Counted from the first letter of the stretch, positions 17,069 to 26,608 are shown. The stretch is DNA of 64,000 nt from Streptomyces sp. 2114.4 (GCF_900187385.1 NZ_FYEY01000001.1:5580001-5644000), one strand, 5' to 3'. Numbers and translations: made by a program. The notes: a model not told the origin generated them from the letters alone.

Positions 17069-17124
17069 TCTCGCGGCTCGGCGGCATGGCGGCTTCGGGG
17101 CTTCGGGGCTTCGCGGCTTGGCGG
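17069..17124. repeat. Octamer tandem array, seven degenerate units
   Basis: Reading in steps of 8 from 17069, units resemble CTTCGGGG: TCTCGCGG, CTCGGCGG, CATGGCGG, CTTCGGGG, CTTCGGGG, CTTCGCGG, CTTGGCGG. It lies in the 289-bp gap between the two ABC operons. Confidence 0.7.
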
Positions 17125-17222
17125 CTGCGCGCTCCCGCCATTGCGCCTGCGGCCGGGGAGGGGCGCCGGGGCGCGCCCGCGCTGCTCAGGGACGGACGGG
17201 ACGCAACCGAACGCGGAATCCG

Positions 17223-17996
17223 TTATGCGTCGCGCTTTTTCAGGAGGACGAATCCGCCGACGAGTGCCGCGGCCGTCCAGGCGATCATGATTGCCAGCCC
17301 GCCCCACGGGCCGTACGGAACATCGCTGTTGGCGGGCGTCACCACTTGCATGATCTTTGAGCCCGCCTGGTCCGGCAGAAAGCGGCCGATTTTCCGGGTC
17401 GCCGTGACATTTCCGAGAATATTGGAAATGAGGAAGAAGAACGGCATCAGAATGCCCAGCGAAAGCATCGGGCTGCGCAGCATGGTGGCCACCGCCATCG
17501 AGAACAGCGCGATCAGCGTCATATAGAGCCCGCCGCCGATCACCGCGCGCAGCACGCCCGGATCCCCGATATGCGCCCGGAGATCGCCCAGCACCGACTG
17601 CCCGGCGAAGAACGTCACAAAGCTGGTCGCCAGGCCGACGACGAAGACCAGCGCGGTGGCCACCAGCAGCTTGCAGAACAGGAAGGTGCCGCGCTGCGGT
17701 ACGGCCGCCAGCGAGGCGCGGATCATGCCGGTGCTGTACTCGTTCGACACCACCAGCACCCCGAAGACGATCATCGCCAGCTGGCCCAGCCCCATCCCGG
17801 CGAAGCTGATGTTGGTGGCGTCGAACGCCAGCCGGGCCCTGGCCGGCATCGAGTTGAAGTCGCTGCTGGTCAGGCTGCAGATCACCACACCCAGCCCCAC
17901 GGTGACCACGACGGCGATGCCCAGCGTCCACACCGTGGACCGCACTGACCTGATCTTGGTCCACTCCGACCGAATGACCTGCCCGACCGCCGCCAT
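17223..17996 (-). CDS. ABC-2 type transporter permease
   Basis: The 257-aa permease begins almost directly with the cytoplasmic SEWTKIRSVRSTVWTLG helix shared with the permease at 14295, then has six predicted membrane helices and ends in VLLKKRDA. VSNEYSTGMIRASLAAVPQR matches the corresponding SSEYGTGMIRTTLTACPPR loop of its paralog. GAGGAG overlaps the end of the ATPase gene, and only 3 nt separate that stop (18000) from this ATG. The two tandem systems look like a duplication in which only one copy gained the long extension. Confidence 0.9.
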   Translation of the reverse strand: MAAVGQVIRSEWTKIRSVRSTVWTLGIAVVVTVGLGVVICSLTSSDFNSMPARARLAFDATNISFAGMGLGQLAMIVFGVLVVSNEYSTGMIRASLAAVPQRGTFLFCKLLVATALVFVVGLATSFVTFFAGQSVLGDLRAHIGDPGVLRAVIGGGLYMTLIALFSMAVATMLRSPMLSLGILMPFFFLISNILGNVTATRKIGRFLPDQAGSKIMQVVTPANSDVPYGPWGGLAIMIAWTAAALVGGFVLLKKRDA

Positions 17997-17999
17997 CCG

Positions 18000-19043
18000 T
18001 CAGCTCCTCTTCTTCTTCTGCCAGTTTGCGCCCCAGCCGGTCGGCTGCGGTTCGCCCGGCCGTGCCCCGGCCGTCTGCGGCTCTCCCGGGGGCCGTGCCG
18101 CCTGCGGCCACCCGCCGGCCTGCGCCGGCACCGGTTCGCCGCCGTGTGCGTGGTACTCCACCGACTCCGCCGTCAGCTGCATGAAGGCCTCCTCCAGGGA
18201 CGCCTGCTGGGGGCTCAGCTCATGGAGCACCAGCTGGTGTGTGGCGGCCAGTTCGCCCAGCCGCTCCGCGGGCACCCCGTCGACCTCCAGCGAGCCGTTG
18301 GCGGCCGCCACCGCCTGCATGCCCTCGGCGTGCAGCAGATCCAGCAGCTTCTCCTGCTCCGGCGACCGCATCCGGACGTAGGACCGCGAATTCTGGTGGA
18401 TGAAGTCCTTCATCGAGGTGTCCGCCATCAGCCGGCCCTGCCCGATCACGATCAGGTGCTCGGCGGTCAGTGCCATCTCGCTCATCAGATGCGAGGAGAC
18501 GAAAACGGTGCGGCCCTGGGCGGCGAGGTTCTGCATGAGCGTGCGGATCCAGTGGATGCCCTCGGGGTCGAGGCCGTTGACCGGCTCGTCGAAGAGCAGC
18601 ACTTGCGGATCGCCCAGCAGCGCCGCGGCGATGCCCAGCCGCTGGCTCATCCCGAGCGAGAACCCCTTCGTCCGCTTCTTGGCGACGGCGCTCAGCCCCA
18701 CGGTGTCCAGCACCTCGCCGACCCGCCTGCGGGGGATGCCGTTGCTCTGCGCCAGACACAGCAGATGGTTGGCGGCGCTCCGGCCGCCGTGCACCGACTT
18801 CGCCTCCAGCAGGGCCCCGATGTACGTCAGCGGATCCTGCAGCTGGCGGTAGTGCCTGCCGTTGATCCGGACCGTGCCCGACGTGGGGTTGTCCAGGTCG
18901 AGCATCATCCGCATGGTCGTCGACTTGCCCGCGCCGTTGGGGCCGAGGAAGCCGGTGACGATGCCGGGCCGCACCGTGAAGGTGAGGTCGTCCACGGCGA
19001 CCTTGTCGCCGTAATGCTTGGTCAGCCCCTCGAGCTCGATCAT
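18000..19043 (-). CDS. ABC transporter ATP-binding protein
   Basis: The 347-aa ATPase has Walker A GPNGAGKS (about 34-41), FSLGMSQRLGIAAALLG as signature, Walker B VLLFDEPVNGLD and a short basic-ended tail rich in Pro, Gly and Glu. I set the start at ATG 19043 (MIELEGLTKHYG); the open frame continues 48 codons upstream, but that part looks like intergenic sequence. A TAGCGT exactly 7 nt before the ATG suggests a leaderless mRNA. It drives the permease at 17223. It is closely related to the ATPase at 15677. Confidence 0.93.
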   Translation of the reverse strand: MIELEGLTKHYGDKVAVDDLTFTVRPGIVTGFLGPNGAGKSTTMRMMLDLDNPTSGTVRINGRHYRQLQDPLTYIGALLEAKSVHGGRSAANHLLCLAQSNGIPRRRVGEVLDTVGLSAVAKKRTKGFSLGMSQRLGIAAALLGDPQVLLFDEPVNGLDPEGIHWIRTLMQNLAAQGRTVFVSSHLMSEMALTAEHLIVIGQGRLMADTSMKDFIHQNSRSYVRMRSPEQEKLLDLLHAEGMQAVAAANGSLEVDGVPAERLGELAATHQLVLHELSPQQASLEEAFMQLTAESVEYHAHGGEPVPAQAGGWPQAARPPGEPQTAGARPGEPQPTGWGANWQKKKRS

Positions 19044-19050
19044 GTACAGC

Positions 19051-19056
19051 ACGCTA
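19051..19056 (-). promoter_or_regulatory. Candidate -10 for a leaderless ABC operon
   Basis: TAGCGT on the minus strand, 7 nt before the ATG of the ATPase gene at 19043, the spacing typical of leaderless Streptomyces transcripts. Confidence 0.5.
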
Positions 19057-19235
19057 GGCCCGCCCCGTGGCCCCTGCCACCGGTGCGGGGCCGCCCGGCT
19101 GACCCCCCGTACGCACCGCGCCCCCGCGCCGCCACAGGAGGCGGTACGGGGGCGCGGTCCGGAACGGTACGGAACCTGCCGGGGCACCAGCCGGCGTCAG
19201 CCGGGGAAGGGCCGACGGGCCGGTGGTCCGCCGGG

Positions 19236-20174
19236 TCAGCGGGTCTGCTGGGCGGGAACGCCGTGCGAGGCGGTCTCGTCCTCGCCGGGGGCGCCGGCCG
19301 CGGCCACCGCCGCACCGGTCAGCGTCGCCAGCATCTCGCGGACGTTGGTCAGCTGGGCGTTGATCGAGTCGCGGCGGTTGGTCAGCGCCGCCAGCTCGCG
19401 CTCGGATTCGCTGCGGATACGATCCGCCTTGGCATTGGCGTCCGCCACGATGTCCTCGGCCTGGCGCTGCGCGGTCTCCACCGTCTGACGGGCCCGGCGC
19501 TCCGCGTCCGTCCGCAGCTTCTCGGCCTCCAGACGGAGCTGTTCGGCGCGGTGCTCGATCTCCGCGAGCCGCTTCTCGGCCTTGGCCTGACGCGAGGCCA
19601 GGTCGCGCTCGGACTGCTCACGGCGCTTGGCGAGGTTGGTCTCGAAGTCCGCAGCGGCCTGCGCGGCCTTGGCGCGGGTCTCCTCGAAGAGGGAGTCCGC
19701 CTCCTCGCGCTTGGACTGCGCGTCCTTCTGCGCCTCGGCGCGCAGCGTGGCCGCCTCGCCCTTGGCCTTCTCGACGATCCGGGCGCCCTCGTCCTCCGCC
19801 TTCGCCTTCCGGTCGGTGGCGAACTGCTCGGCGTCGTTACGGACCTGCTGGGCGGCCGACTCGGCCAGCTCACGGTGCTGCTCGGCGGCCCGGCGGGCCT
19901 CTTCGCGCAGATCCTTCGCTTCCTCTTCGGCGAGGCGGAGGATCTTCTCCACGCGCGCACCGAGGCCCGCGTAGGAAGGTTCGGCGTCATTGACCTGCGC
20001 CTGGGCGTTCTGCGTTTCGAGGTGCAGCTCCTCGATCCGCTTTTCCAGCGACGTGATGCGGGCCAGCGCGCTGTCGCGGTCCGCGACGAGCTTCGTAATG
20101 CGGTCATCCACCTGACCGCGGTCGTACCCACGCCGCACGAGCTCGAAGCCGAAGGGGGAGGAAGTGTCGCTCAT
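19236..20174 (-). CDS. filP: FilP, coiled-coil cytoskeletal protein
   Basis: The 312-aa protein is almost entirely coiled coil (about 35-275) after a short DivIVA-like N-terminal segment (GFELVRRGYDRGQVDDRI) and ends in a small Ala/Gly-rich tail. In S. coelicolor FilP forms filaments near hyphal tips and gives hyphae mechanical rigidity, interacting with DivIVA and Scy. Length and the adjacent scy gene, transcribed the same way 113 bp upstream, support orthology. AGGAACCCC precedes the ATG. No catalytic function is expected. Confidence 0.93.
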   Translation of the reverse strand: MSDTSSPFGFELVRRGYDRGQVDDRITKLVADRDSALARITSLEKRIEELHLETQNAQAQVNDAEPSYAGLGARVEKILRLAEEEAKDLREEARRAAEQHRELAESAAQQVRNDAEQFATDRKAKAEDEGARIVEKAKGEAATLRAEAQKDAQSKREEADSLFEETRAKAAQAAADFETNLAKRREQSERDLASRQAKAEKRLAEIEHRAEQLRLEAEKLRTDAERRARQTVETAQRQAEDIVADANAKADRIRSESERELAALTNRRDSINAQLTNVREMLATLTGAAVAAAGAPGEDETASHGVPAQQTR

Positions 20175-20287
20175 GGGGTTCCTGTCGAAGAGACCGGTGA
20201 GGTGATAAGGAGAATCCTAGGGGTCATCACGGCGTGTCATCGAGTCATTGCGGGTTTGATCTGGAGAATGACCCCTCATTTGAGTGG

Positions 20288-23200
20288 CTACCCTTCAGAC
20301 TGCTTGCCACTCGAACGAGTTGCCCCCGCGCCCGCGGCCGCCTTCACCCCGCCGCCCTTGCCTTCCCCGTTTCCGCCGGGTGCCTCGAACGACTCCAGGG
20401 CCTCCAGAACGTCCTGAACGCGGCTGATTTCGGCGTTGATGTCCTCGCGCCGGCGCACCAGGACCTCCAGCTCCCGCTTGCCCTCGTCCACGATCCGGGC
20501 GGCCTCCGCCTCGGCCTCGGCGCGCATCCGCTCCGCGTCGCGCACCGCCTCGGCCTTCTTGTTCTCGGCCTCCTTGATCAGGCCCTCGGCCTTCTTCACC
20601 GCCGAGATCCGGACCTTGCTCGCCTCGCTGTTGGCATCCGCCACCATCCGGTCGGCCTTCTCCTCGGCCTCCACCTGCTGGGCGGTGGCCTGCGCGATGA
20701 GCTTGTCGACCCGTTCGCCGGCGTTCTTCATCGTCTCCGCGGACTCCCGGCGGGCCCGCTCGTGCAGCTCCTCGACCTCGGACTCGATCCGCCGGCGCAG
20801 CTCCTCGGCACGCTCCCGGATGCCCGTGGCGTCGCCGCGGGCCTCCTCCAGCAGCGTGTTCGCGTCCGTACGGGCCTTCTCCACCCGGGCATTGCCGTCG
20901 GACGTCGCCTCCGCGAGGAGCCGGTCGGCCTCCTTGCGGGCCGCGCCGACCATCGTGTCGGCCTGCTCCTCGGCGGCGGTGGCGGCCTTCAGGGCCTCCT
21001 CCTGGGCCTTGGCGACGAGCTGGTCGGCCTGCTCGGCCGCGTCCCCGCGGCGCTTGGCGGCGTCCTTGCGCGCCTCGTCGATCAGCCGGTCCGCCTCCTG
21101 CTGCGCCTCCGTGCGGGTCCGCTCGGCCGCCGCCTCGGCGTCCTCCTTGACCTTCGCGGACTCGCCGCGGGTGCGGGTGGCGTGTTCCTGGGCGGCGGTG
21201 ACCGTCTCGGCCGCTTCCGTGCGCAGCCGGTCCGCCTCCGCGGTGGCCGTCGCGAGCATGCGGTCCGCCTGCTCGCGGGCATCGGCCCGGGTGCGGTCCG
21301 CGTCCCGTTCGGCTTCCGCGGTCGTCTCCGCCGCTTCCGTGCGCAGCCGCTCCGCCTCGGTCGCCGCCTCCGACATCAGCTGGTCGGCCTGCTCGGCGGC
21401 GTCCGAGCGGGTCTTGTTGGCCGCCTCGCGCGCCTGGTCGCCGGTGTGCTCGGCGTCGAGACGGGCCTTCTCCAGCGCCTCGGCCGCCTCCGTCCGCAGC
21501 CGCTCGGCCGCCTCGGTCGCCTCCGCCACCAGGGCCTGCGCCTGCTGCTCGCCCTCGGCCCGCAGCCGCTCGGCGTTCTGCTGGGCCTCCTGGACGGTAC
21601 GGTCCGCGTCGTCCTGCGCCGACGAGGTCAGCTCGGTCGCCTCGGTGACGATCCGTTCGGCCTCCGTGCGGGCCTCGGTGACCAGACGGTCGGCCTGCTC
21701 GGCAGCGTCCGAGCGCATCCGGTTCGCGTCGTTGCGCGCCTCCGCACGGGCCCGCGCCGCGTCCTGCTCGCCCGCGGCCAGCGCGTCCGAGGCGTCGGTG
21801 CGCAGCTGCTGCGCCTTCGCCGTGGCGTCCGCGACCAGCTTCTCGGCCTGCGCGGTCGCCTCCGACACCAGCCGGTCGGCCTGCTCGGCGGCCTCGGACC
21901 GGACCGTATCGGCGTCCCGGCGCGCCGCGTCCAGGACACCGGCCGCCTCCGTACGGAGCGCGTCGGCCTCCTCGATGGCCTCGGAAACCGCCCGCTCCGC
22001 CAGGACCTTGGCGGCCTCCTGGGCCTCCTGGGCCTCCTGCCGCGCCCGTGCGGCGTCCTGCGAGGCGCGCTCCCGCTCGTCGTAGGCGTCCTTGCGGACC
22101 CGGTCCGCCTCGTCCTGCGCCTCGGCCTTGGTGCGCTCCGCGGCGTGCTCGGCCGCCGAACGCAGTCCGGCGATCTCCTCACCGGCCTGCTCGTGCAGCC
22201 CCGCGACCGCGTCCCGCACCTGCTGTGCGGTCTGCTCGGCCGCCGCCACCAACTCGCCCGCACGCCGGTCCGCTTCCTCGACCAGCCGCTCGGCTTCCTC
22301 CTGCGCCTCGCCCACCCGGGTACGGGCCGACGCCAGCAGCTCCTCACTCTGCTCGCGCGCCGCGGTGCGCTCCTGGTGGGCCTCCTCGCGGGCCTCGCCC
22401 AGCAGCTGCTCGGCCTCCCGGCGCCGCCGCGCGGCCTCCTCCTGGGCCGCGGCCAGCGCCTGCGCCGCCTCCGCGCCGGTGCGCTCCGCGGCCGTCGCGG
22501 CCTCGGCACGCACCCGGTCCGCGGTCTCCTGGGCCTCCGACTTCAGCCGCTCCGCCTCGGCCGACGCCTCGCTGCGCAGCCGCGTCGCCACCGACTCGGC
22601 CTCGGCGCGCGCCGACGCGGCGTCGGACGCGGCCTCGTCGCGCAGCCGCTCGGCCTCCGCCTCGGCCTGCTGCTGCAGCATCCGGCGCCGCTCCGCCGAC
22701 TCCGCCTTGAGCCGGGCCGCGTCCTCCTGGGTCTCCCGGCGCAGCCGCTCCGCCTCCGCGCGGGCGTCGCGCAGCGTCCGCTCGGCGGCGGTGACCTTCT
22801 CCTCCGCCTCGCCGTGCAGGCGGTCCAGTTCGGCCTGCGCTTCGGTCCGCAGCTCCGCCGCGGCCTCTTCGGCCGCCGCGCGCAGCCGCGCGGCGGACTC
22901 CTCGGCCTCGGTGGTCACCATCTCCGCGGCCTGGGCGCCCTCGGTCAGCAGCTCCTCGGCCTCCGACCGGGCCCGCTCCAGCGCCTCTTCGGCCTGCCGG
23001 CGCAGCGCGGTGGCCCGCTCGATGGCCTCCGTCCGCACCCGCTCGCTCTCCGCGACGGCGCCCGAACGGGTCTCCTCGGCATCGGCCTTGGCCTTGCCCA
23101 GCAGCTCCTCGGCGGACCCGGCCGCCTCCTCGATCTGCTGGACCGCCTCCCGGCGGGCCTCGCTGCGGATCCGCTCGCCCTCGGCGACCGCGTCCGCGCG

Positions 23201-24538
23201 CAGCTGCTCGGCCTCACCGCGCAGCCGCCGTGCCTCCTCCTGGAGTTCGGCGGTCTTGGCGCGGTACTCCTTGGTGTCGTCCTTCGCCGCGCCCTTGAGC
23301 TGGGCCGCGGTGTCATGCGCCTCTTCGCGCAGCCGGTCCGCCTCGGCCTCGGCCTCGCTGCGCAGCCGTTCGGCCTCCTCGGCGGCCGCCTTGGTGGTGG
23401 CCGCGGCGTCCTCCGAGGCCTTGTTCAGCACCTCCTCGGCGGTGCGGGCGGCCTTCGCGAGCTGGGCCGCGGCGTCCTCCGACGCCTTGGACCGGGCGGT
23501 CTCCTCCGCCTCGGCGATCAGCCGGTCGGCCTCCGTGCGGGCGTCCTCGCGCAGTTGCTCGGCCTCGGCCTTGAGCGCTTCGGCCTCCTTGGTGGCCTCG
23601 CCGACCAGCCGGGCGATCTCCACCTTGGCCGTACGGGTGCGCTGCTCGGTGTCCGACTCGGCCGCCGTCAGCCGCTTGGTGGCGCTCTGCTGCGCCTCCT
23701 CGACCAGCTTCTCGGCCTCGGCGCGCGCCTCGCGCAGCGCCTTGTCCGCCTCCTGGACGCGTGCTTCGGCGGTACGGGTCAGCTCCGCGGCCTGGCGGCG
23801 GGCCTCCTCCGACTCGGTGCCGACGCTGGTGCGCAGCTGCTCGGCCTGATCGGTGGCCTCCTGGGCCTGGTTGGAGGCGGCGTTCAGCAGCCGCTCGGCG
23901 TCGGCCCGGGCGCGGCGCAAAATGCTTTCCGCTTCGGCACGGGCCTCTTCGGCCTCGGTGCCGAGCCGTTCACGGGCGCGTTCGGCCAGCCGCTGGGCCT
24001 CGGCCCGGGCGGCCGACAGCGCCTGCTCGGCCTCCCGGCGGGACTCCTCCATCAGCCGGCGGGCCTGCGACTCCGTCCGGGCGCGCAGCTGTTCGGCCCA
24101 GGCGACGTTCTCGTTGACGTGCGACTCGACGGTCTGCCGACGCTCGTTGAGCTCTTCATCGAGCCGCTGGCGCCGGGTGACCGCCTCGGCGTGCAGCTCG
24201 GCCTCCAGCCGGGACTGCCGCTCCGCCTGCTCCTGCAGCAGCCGCTGGGTCTGCGCCCGCGCCTCGCGCAGCTCGCGCTCGGCGTCCGTACGCAGTTGGT
24301 CCGCCTGGATCTGCGCATTGCGCAGCAGCTGTTCGGCCTGATGACTGACGTTGTCGTAGGCAGGACGGGTCGCGAGGTTGCGGCGCGCCTCATGGAGCTT
24401 GGCGCGCAGCACCTCGACCTGGTAGCCGAGGTCGTCGGCGTGCTGGACGGCCTTGTCCCGCTCGCTCTTCAGCCGCTCCATCTCGGCCTCGAACTGCGAG
24501 AGGTGGTCGTCAGCCTCGTAGCGGTCGTTGCCCCGCAC
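20288..24538 (-). CDS. scy: Scy, long coiled-coil polarity organiser
   Basis: The 1416-aa protein, longer than most bacterial coiled-coil proteins, is nearly all Ala/Glu/Arg-rich coiled coil. Scy organises the tip polarisome with DivIVA and FilP in Streptomyces and controls the number of growing tips. A recurring EQADRL[VM]xEA motif returns at 51 or at 40 and 62 residues, i.e. 51 plus or minus one hendecad, matching the family's 51-residue repeat variant. Only the last 50 residues (EAPGGNGEGKGGGVKAAAG) are not coiled coil. The start is GTG at 24538 (MRGNDRYEADDHL). Confidence 0.94.
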   Translation of the reverse strand: MRGNDRYEADDHLSQFEAEMERLKSERDKAVQHADDLGYQVEVLRAKLHEARRNLATRPAYDNVSHQAEQLLRNAQIQADQLRTDAERELREARAQTQRLLQEQAERQSRLEAELHAEAVTRRQRLDEELNERRQTVESHVNENVAWAEQLRARTESQARRLMEESRREAEQALSAARAEAQRLAERARERLGTEAEEARAEAESILRRARADAERLLNAASNQAQEATDQAEQLRTSVGTESEEARRQAAELTRTAEARVQEADKALREARAEAEKLVEEAQQSATKRLTAAESDTEQRTRTAKVEIARLVGEATKEAEALKAEAEQLREDARTEADRLIAEAEETARSKASEDAAAQLAKAARTAEEVLNKASEDAAATTKAAAEEAERLRSEAEAEADRLREEAHDTAAQLKGAAKDDTKEYRAKTAELQEEARRLRGEAEQLRADAVAEGERIRSEARREAVQQIEEAAGSAEELLGKAKADAEETRSGAVAESERVRTEAIERATALRRQAEEALERARSEAEELLTEGAQAAEMVTTEAEESAARLRAAAEEAAAELRTEAQAELDRLHGEAEEKVTAAERTLRDARAEAERLRRETQEDAARLKAESAERRRMLQQQAEAEAERLRDEAASDAASARAEAESVATRLRSEASAEAERLKSEAQETADRVRAEAATAAERTGAEAAQALAAAQEEAARRRREAEQLLGEAREEAHQERTAAREQSEELLASARTRVGEAQEEAERLVEEADRRAGELVAAAEQTAQQVRDAVAGLHEQAGEEIAGLRSAAEHAAERTKAEAQDEADRVRKDAYDERERASQDAARARQEAQEAQEAAKVLAERAVSEAIEEADALRTEAAGVLDAARRDADTVRSEAAEQADRLVSEATAQAEKLVADATAKAQQLRTDASDALAAGEQDAARARAEARNDANRMRSDAAEQADRLVTEARTEAERIVTEATELTSSAQDDADRTVQEAQQNAERLRAEGEQQAQALVAEATEAAERLRTEAAEALEKARLDAEHTGDQAREAANKTRSDAAEQADQLMSEAATEAERLRTEAAETTAEAERDADRTRADAREQADRMLATATAEADRLRTEAAETVTAAQEHATRTRGESAKVKEDAEAAAERTRTEAQQEADRLIDEARKDAAKRRGDAAEQADQLVAKAQEEALKAATAAEEQADTMVGAARKEADRLLAEATSDGNARVEKARTDANTLLEEARGDATGIRERAEELRRRIESEVEELHERARRESAETMKNAGERVDKLIAQATAQQVEAEEKADRMVADANSEASKVRISAVKKAEGLIKEAENKKAEAVRDAERMRAEAEAEAARIVDEGKRELEVLVRRREDINAEISRVQDVLEALESFEAPGGNGEGKGGGVKAAAGAGATRSSGKQSEG

Positions 24539-24745
24539 TGCGCGGTCCCATCCGTCCCCTGGTCATGGTGGCGGCCGTCTCCGTCCTGCGGTGCTCGTCC
24601 CGTACACGTCACGTCGTACCGGACTCGCGCCCCTCGGAGCTGACCCTTCCGAAGAAATGGTGTCAGATCATCGGCAGAGTATGGACCGAGCCCCACTCCC
24701 TTACCCCGGCCGAAGCTGCACTCTACCGGCCGGGGAAGGTGATGG

Positions 24746-25186
24746 TCAGTGGTCTTCGGAGGTGGCGGGCGCCGCGGTGACGAGTTCGGTGAGCACTCCG
24801 TGACAATCCTTGGGGTGCAGGAAGGTGATCCGCGACCCCATCGAACCCGTCCTGGGCTCGTCGTAGAGGACCCGGACGCCCTTGCCGCGGATGGCCTCGG
24901 AGTCGCCGTCCACGTCCGCGGTGCCGAAGGCGATGTGATGGACGCCCTCGCCGTTCTTGGCAAGCCACTTGCCCACCGCGGAGTCCTCGCGGGTGGGTTC
25001 CAGGAGCTGCAGATACGAGGCGCCGCCGTCCGACGTCCCATTGATTTTGATCATGGCTTCCCGGACTCCCTGCTCCTCGTTGACCTCGGTGTGGAACACC
25101 TCGAAGCCATACGTGGCACGGTAGAACTCGACAGTCTTGTCGAGGTCGAAACAGGCGATCCCGATGTGGTCGATTCGCGTCAGCAT
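24746..25186 (-). CDS. Methylmalonyl-CoA epimerase
   Basis: The 146-aa vicinal-oxygen-chelate enzyme interconverts (2S)- and (2R)-methylmalonyl-CoA. Metal ligands are visible as H in DHIGIACFD, H in VHHIAFGT and E in LTELV, and the SYLQLLEPT strand is typical. I set ATG 25186 (MLTRIDHIGIA) and reject a 45-residue upstream extension that looks non-coding. GGAG is only 2 nt before the ATG, but GAGGGG lies 12 nt further. It diverges from the thiolase gene; meaB follows that gene, so three genes of propionyl/methylmalonyl metabolism cluster here. Confidence 0.95.
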   Translation of the reverse strand: MLTRIDHIGIACFDLDKTVEFYRATYGFEVFHTEVNEEQGVREAMIKINGTSDGGASYLQLLEPTREDSAVGKWLAKNGEGVHHIAFGTADVDGDSEAIRGKGVRVLYDEPRTGSMGSRITFLHPKDCHGVLTELVTAAPATSEDH

Positions 25187-25324
25187 GGCTCCAGTGCACC
25201 CCTCGCATGGCTGGTTACGCAACGTGCGCGCGATCACACCCGCTTGCCGGTGACCCGGCGCGTACCGCTCAGTACATTGACGGGTAACCCTCGTTAACTT
25301 CCCTGCAAAGGAAGGCCGCACCGC

Positions 25325-26536
25325 ATGTCTGCAACGAACGGCACGAACGGCAGCACCTCAGTGATCGTGGCGGGAGCGCGCACCCCCATGGGGCGGCTCC
25401 TGGGATCCCTGCGGACCTTCTCCGGCGCCGACCTGGGCGCCGTCGCCATCAAGGCGGCACTGGACCGGGCGGGCATCGGCGGCGATCAGGTGCAGTACGT
25501 GATCATGGGCCAGGTGCTCCAGGCCGGGGCGGGGCAGATCCCGGCGCGCCAGGCGGCCGTGAAGGCCGGCATCCCCATGAACGTCCCCGCGCTGACCGTC
25601 AACAAGGTCTGCCTCTCCGGCCTCGACGCCATCGCGCTGGCCGACCAGCTCATCCGCGCGGGTGAGTTCGACGTCATCGTTGCCGGTGGCCAGGAGTCCA
25701 TGACCAACGCCCCGCACCTGCTGCCGAAGTCCCGCGAGGGCTTCAAGTACGGCGCCGTCGAGATGCTCGACGCGATGGCCCACGACGGCCTCACCGACGC
25801 CTACGAAGGCATCGCGATGGGCGAGTCGACGGAGAAGCACAACACCCGTTTGGGCATCGCCCGACCGGAGCAGGACGAGGTCGCCGCGCGCTCCCACCAG
25901 CGGGCCGCCGCCGCACAGAAGAACGGGCTCTTCGAGGCCGAGATCACCCCCGTGGAGATCCCGCAGCGCAAGGGCGAGCCGGTCGTCTTCAGCAAGGACG
26001 AGGGCATCCGCGGCGAAACCACCACGGAATCGCTCGGCAAGCTCCGCCCGGCCTTCGCCAAGGACGGCACGATCACCGCCGGCACCTCCTCGCAGATCTC
26101 CGACGGCGCCGCCGCCGTGGTCGTCATGAGCAAGGCCAAGGCCGAGGAACTCGGGCTCGAATGGATCGCGGAGATCGGCGCCCACGGCAATGTCGCCGGC
26201 CCCGACAACTCGCTCCAGTCCCAGCCCTCCAACGCGATCAACCACGCGCTGGGCAAGGACGGACTGACCGTCGCCGATCTTGACCTGATCGAGATCAACG
26301 AGGCGTTCGCGGCCGTCGCCGTGCAGTCGATGAAGGACCTCGGGGTGTCCCCGGAAAAGGTGAATGTCAACGGCGGCGCCATTGCGCTGGGTCACCCGAT
26401 CGGGATGTCCGGAGCCCGCATCGTGCTGCATCTCGCGCTGGAGCTGCGCAGGCGGGGCGGTGGCGTGGGTGCCGCCGCGCTCTGTGGTGGCGGCGGTCAG
26501 GGCGACGCGCTGATCATTCGCGTACCGGGTAAGTAA
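25325..26536 (+). CDS. Acetyl-CoA C-acetyltransferase (thiolase)
   Basis: The 403-aa thiolase condenses two acetyl-CoA or cleaves acetoacetyl-CoA. The nucleophile is C96 in VNKVCLSGLDA, the GHP histidine sits in GGAIALGHPIGMSGAR, and the second cysteine in AALCGGGGQGDA, which has Gly where many thiolases have Ile or Asn. ATG 25325 follows AAAGGAAGG. It is divergent from the epimerase gene and is followed, after a 9-bp hairpin, by meaB. Confidence 0.95.
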   Translation: MSATNGTNGSTSVIVAGARTPMGRLLGSLRTFSGADLGAVAIKAALDRAGIGGDQVQYVIMGQVLQAGAGQIPARQAAVKAGIPMNVPALTVNKVCLSGLDAIALADQLIRAGEFDVIVAGGQESMTNAPHLLPKSREGFKYGAVEMLDAMAHDGLTDAYEGIAMGESTEKHNTRLGIARPEQDEVAARSHQRAAAAQKNGLFEAEITPVEIPQRKGEPVVFSKDEGIRGETTTESLGKLRPAFAKDGTITAGTSSQISDGAAAVVVMSKAKAEELGLEWIAEIGAHGNVAGPDNSLQSQPSNAINHALGKDGLTVADLDLIEINEAFAAVAVQSMKDLGVSPEKVNVNGGAIALGHPIGMSGARIVLHLALELRRRGGGVGAAALCGGGGQGDALIIRVPGK

Positions 26537-26543
26537 CCGAGTA

Positions 26544-26565
26544 CCCGTACGCACACGCGTACGGG
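26544..26565 (+). terminator. Hairpin between thiolase and meaB
   Basis: CCCGTACGC (26544-26552) and GCGTACGGG (26557-26565) form a perfect 9-bp stem with an ACAC loop, 8 nt after the thiolase stop and 43 nt before meaB. It may end the transcript or lower meaB expression. Confidence 0.6.
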
Positions 26566-26608
26566 CGGGCCGATTCGCATACCAGCGAACCGAAGGAGCC
26601 GAGCGGCG

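Noticed and set aside
20234..24643. A 1,469-codon open frame on the plus strand opposite scy
   Set aside because: It is the mirror of the Ala/Glu/Arg codon pattern of the coiled coil: Leu/Gly/Arg-rich, without domain or ribosome site, while the minus-strand frame is a clear Scy protein.
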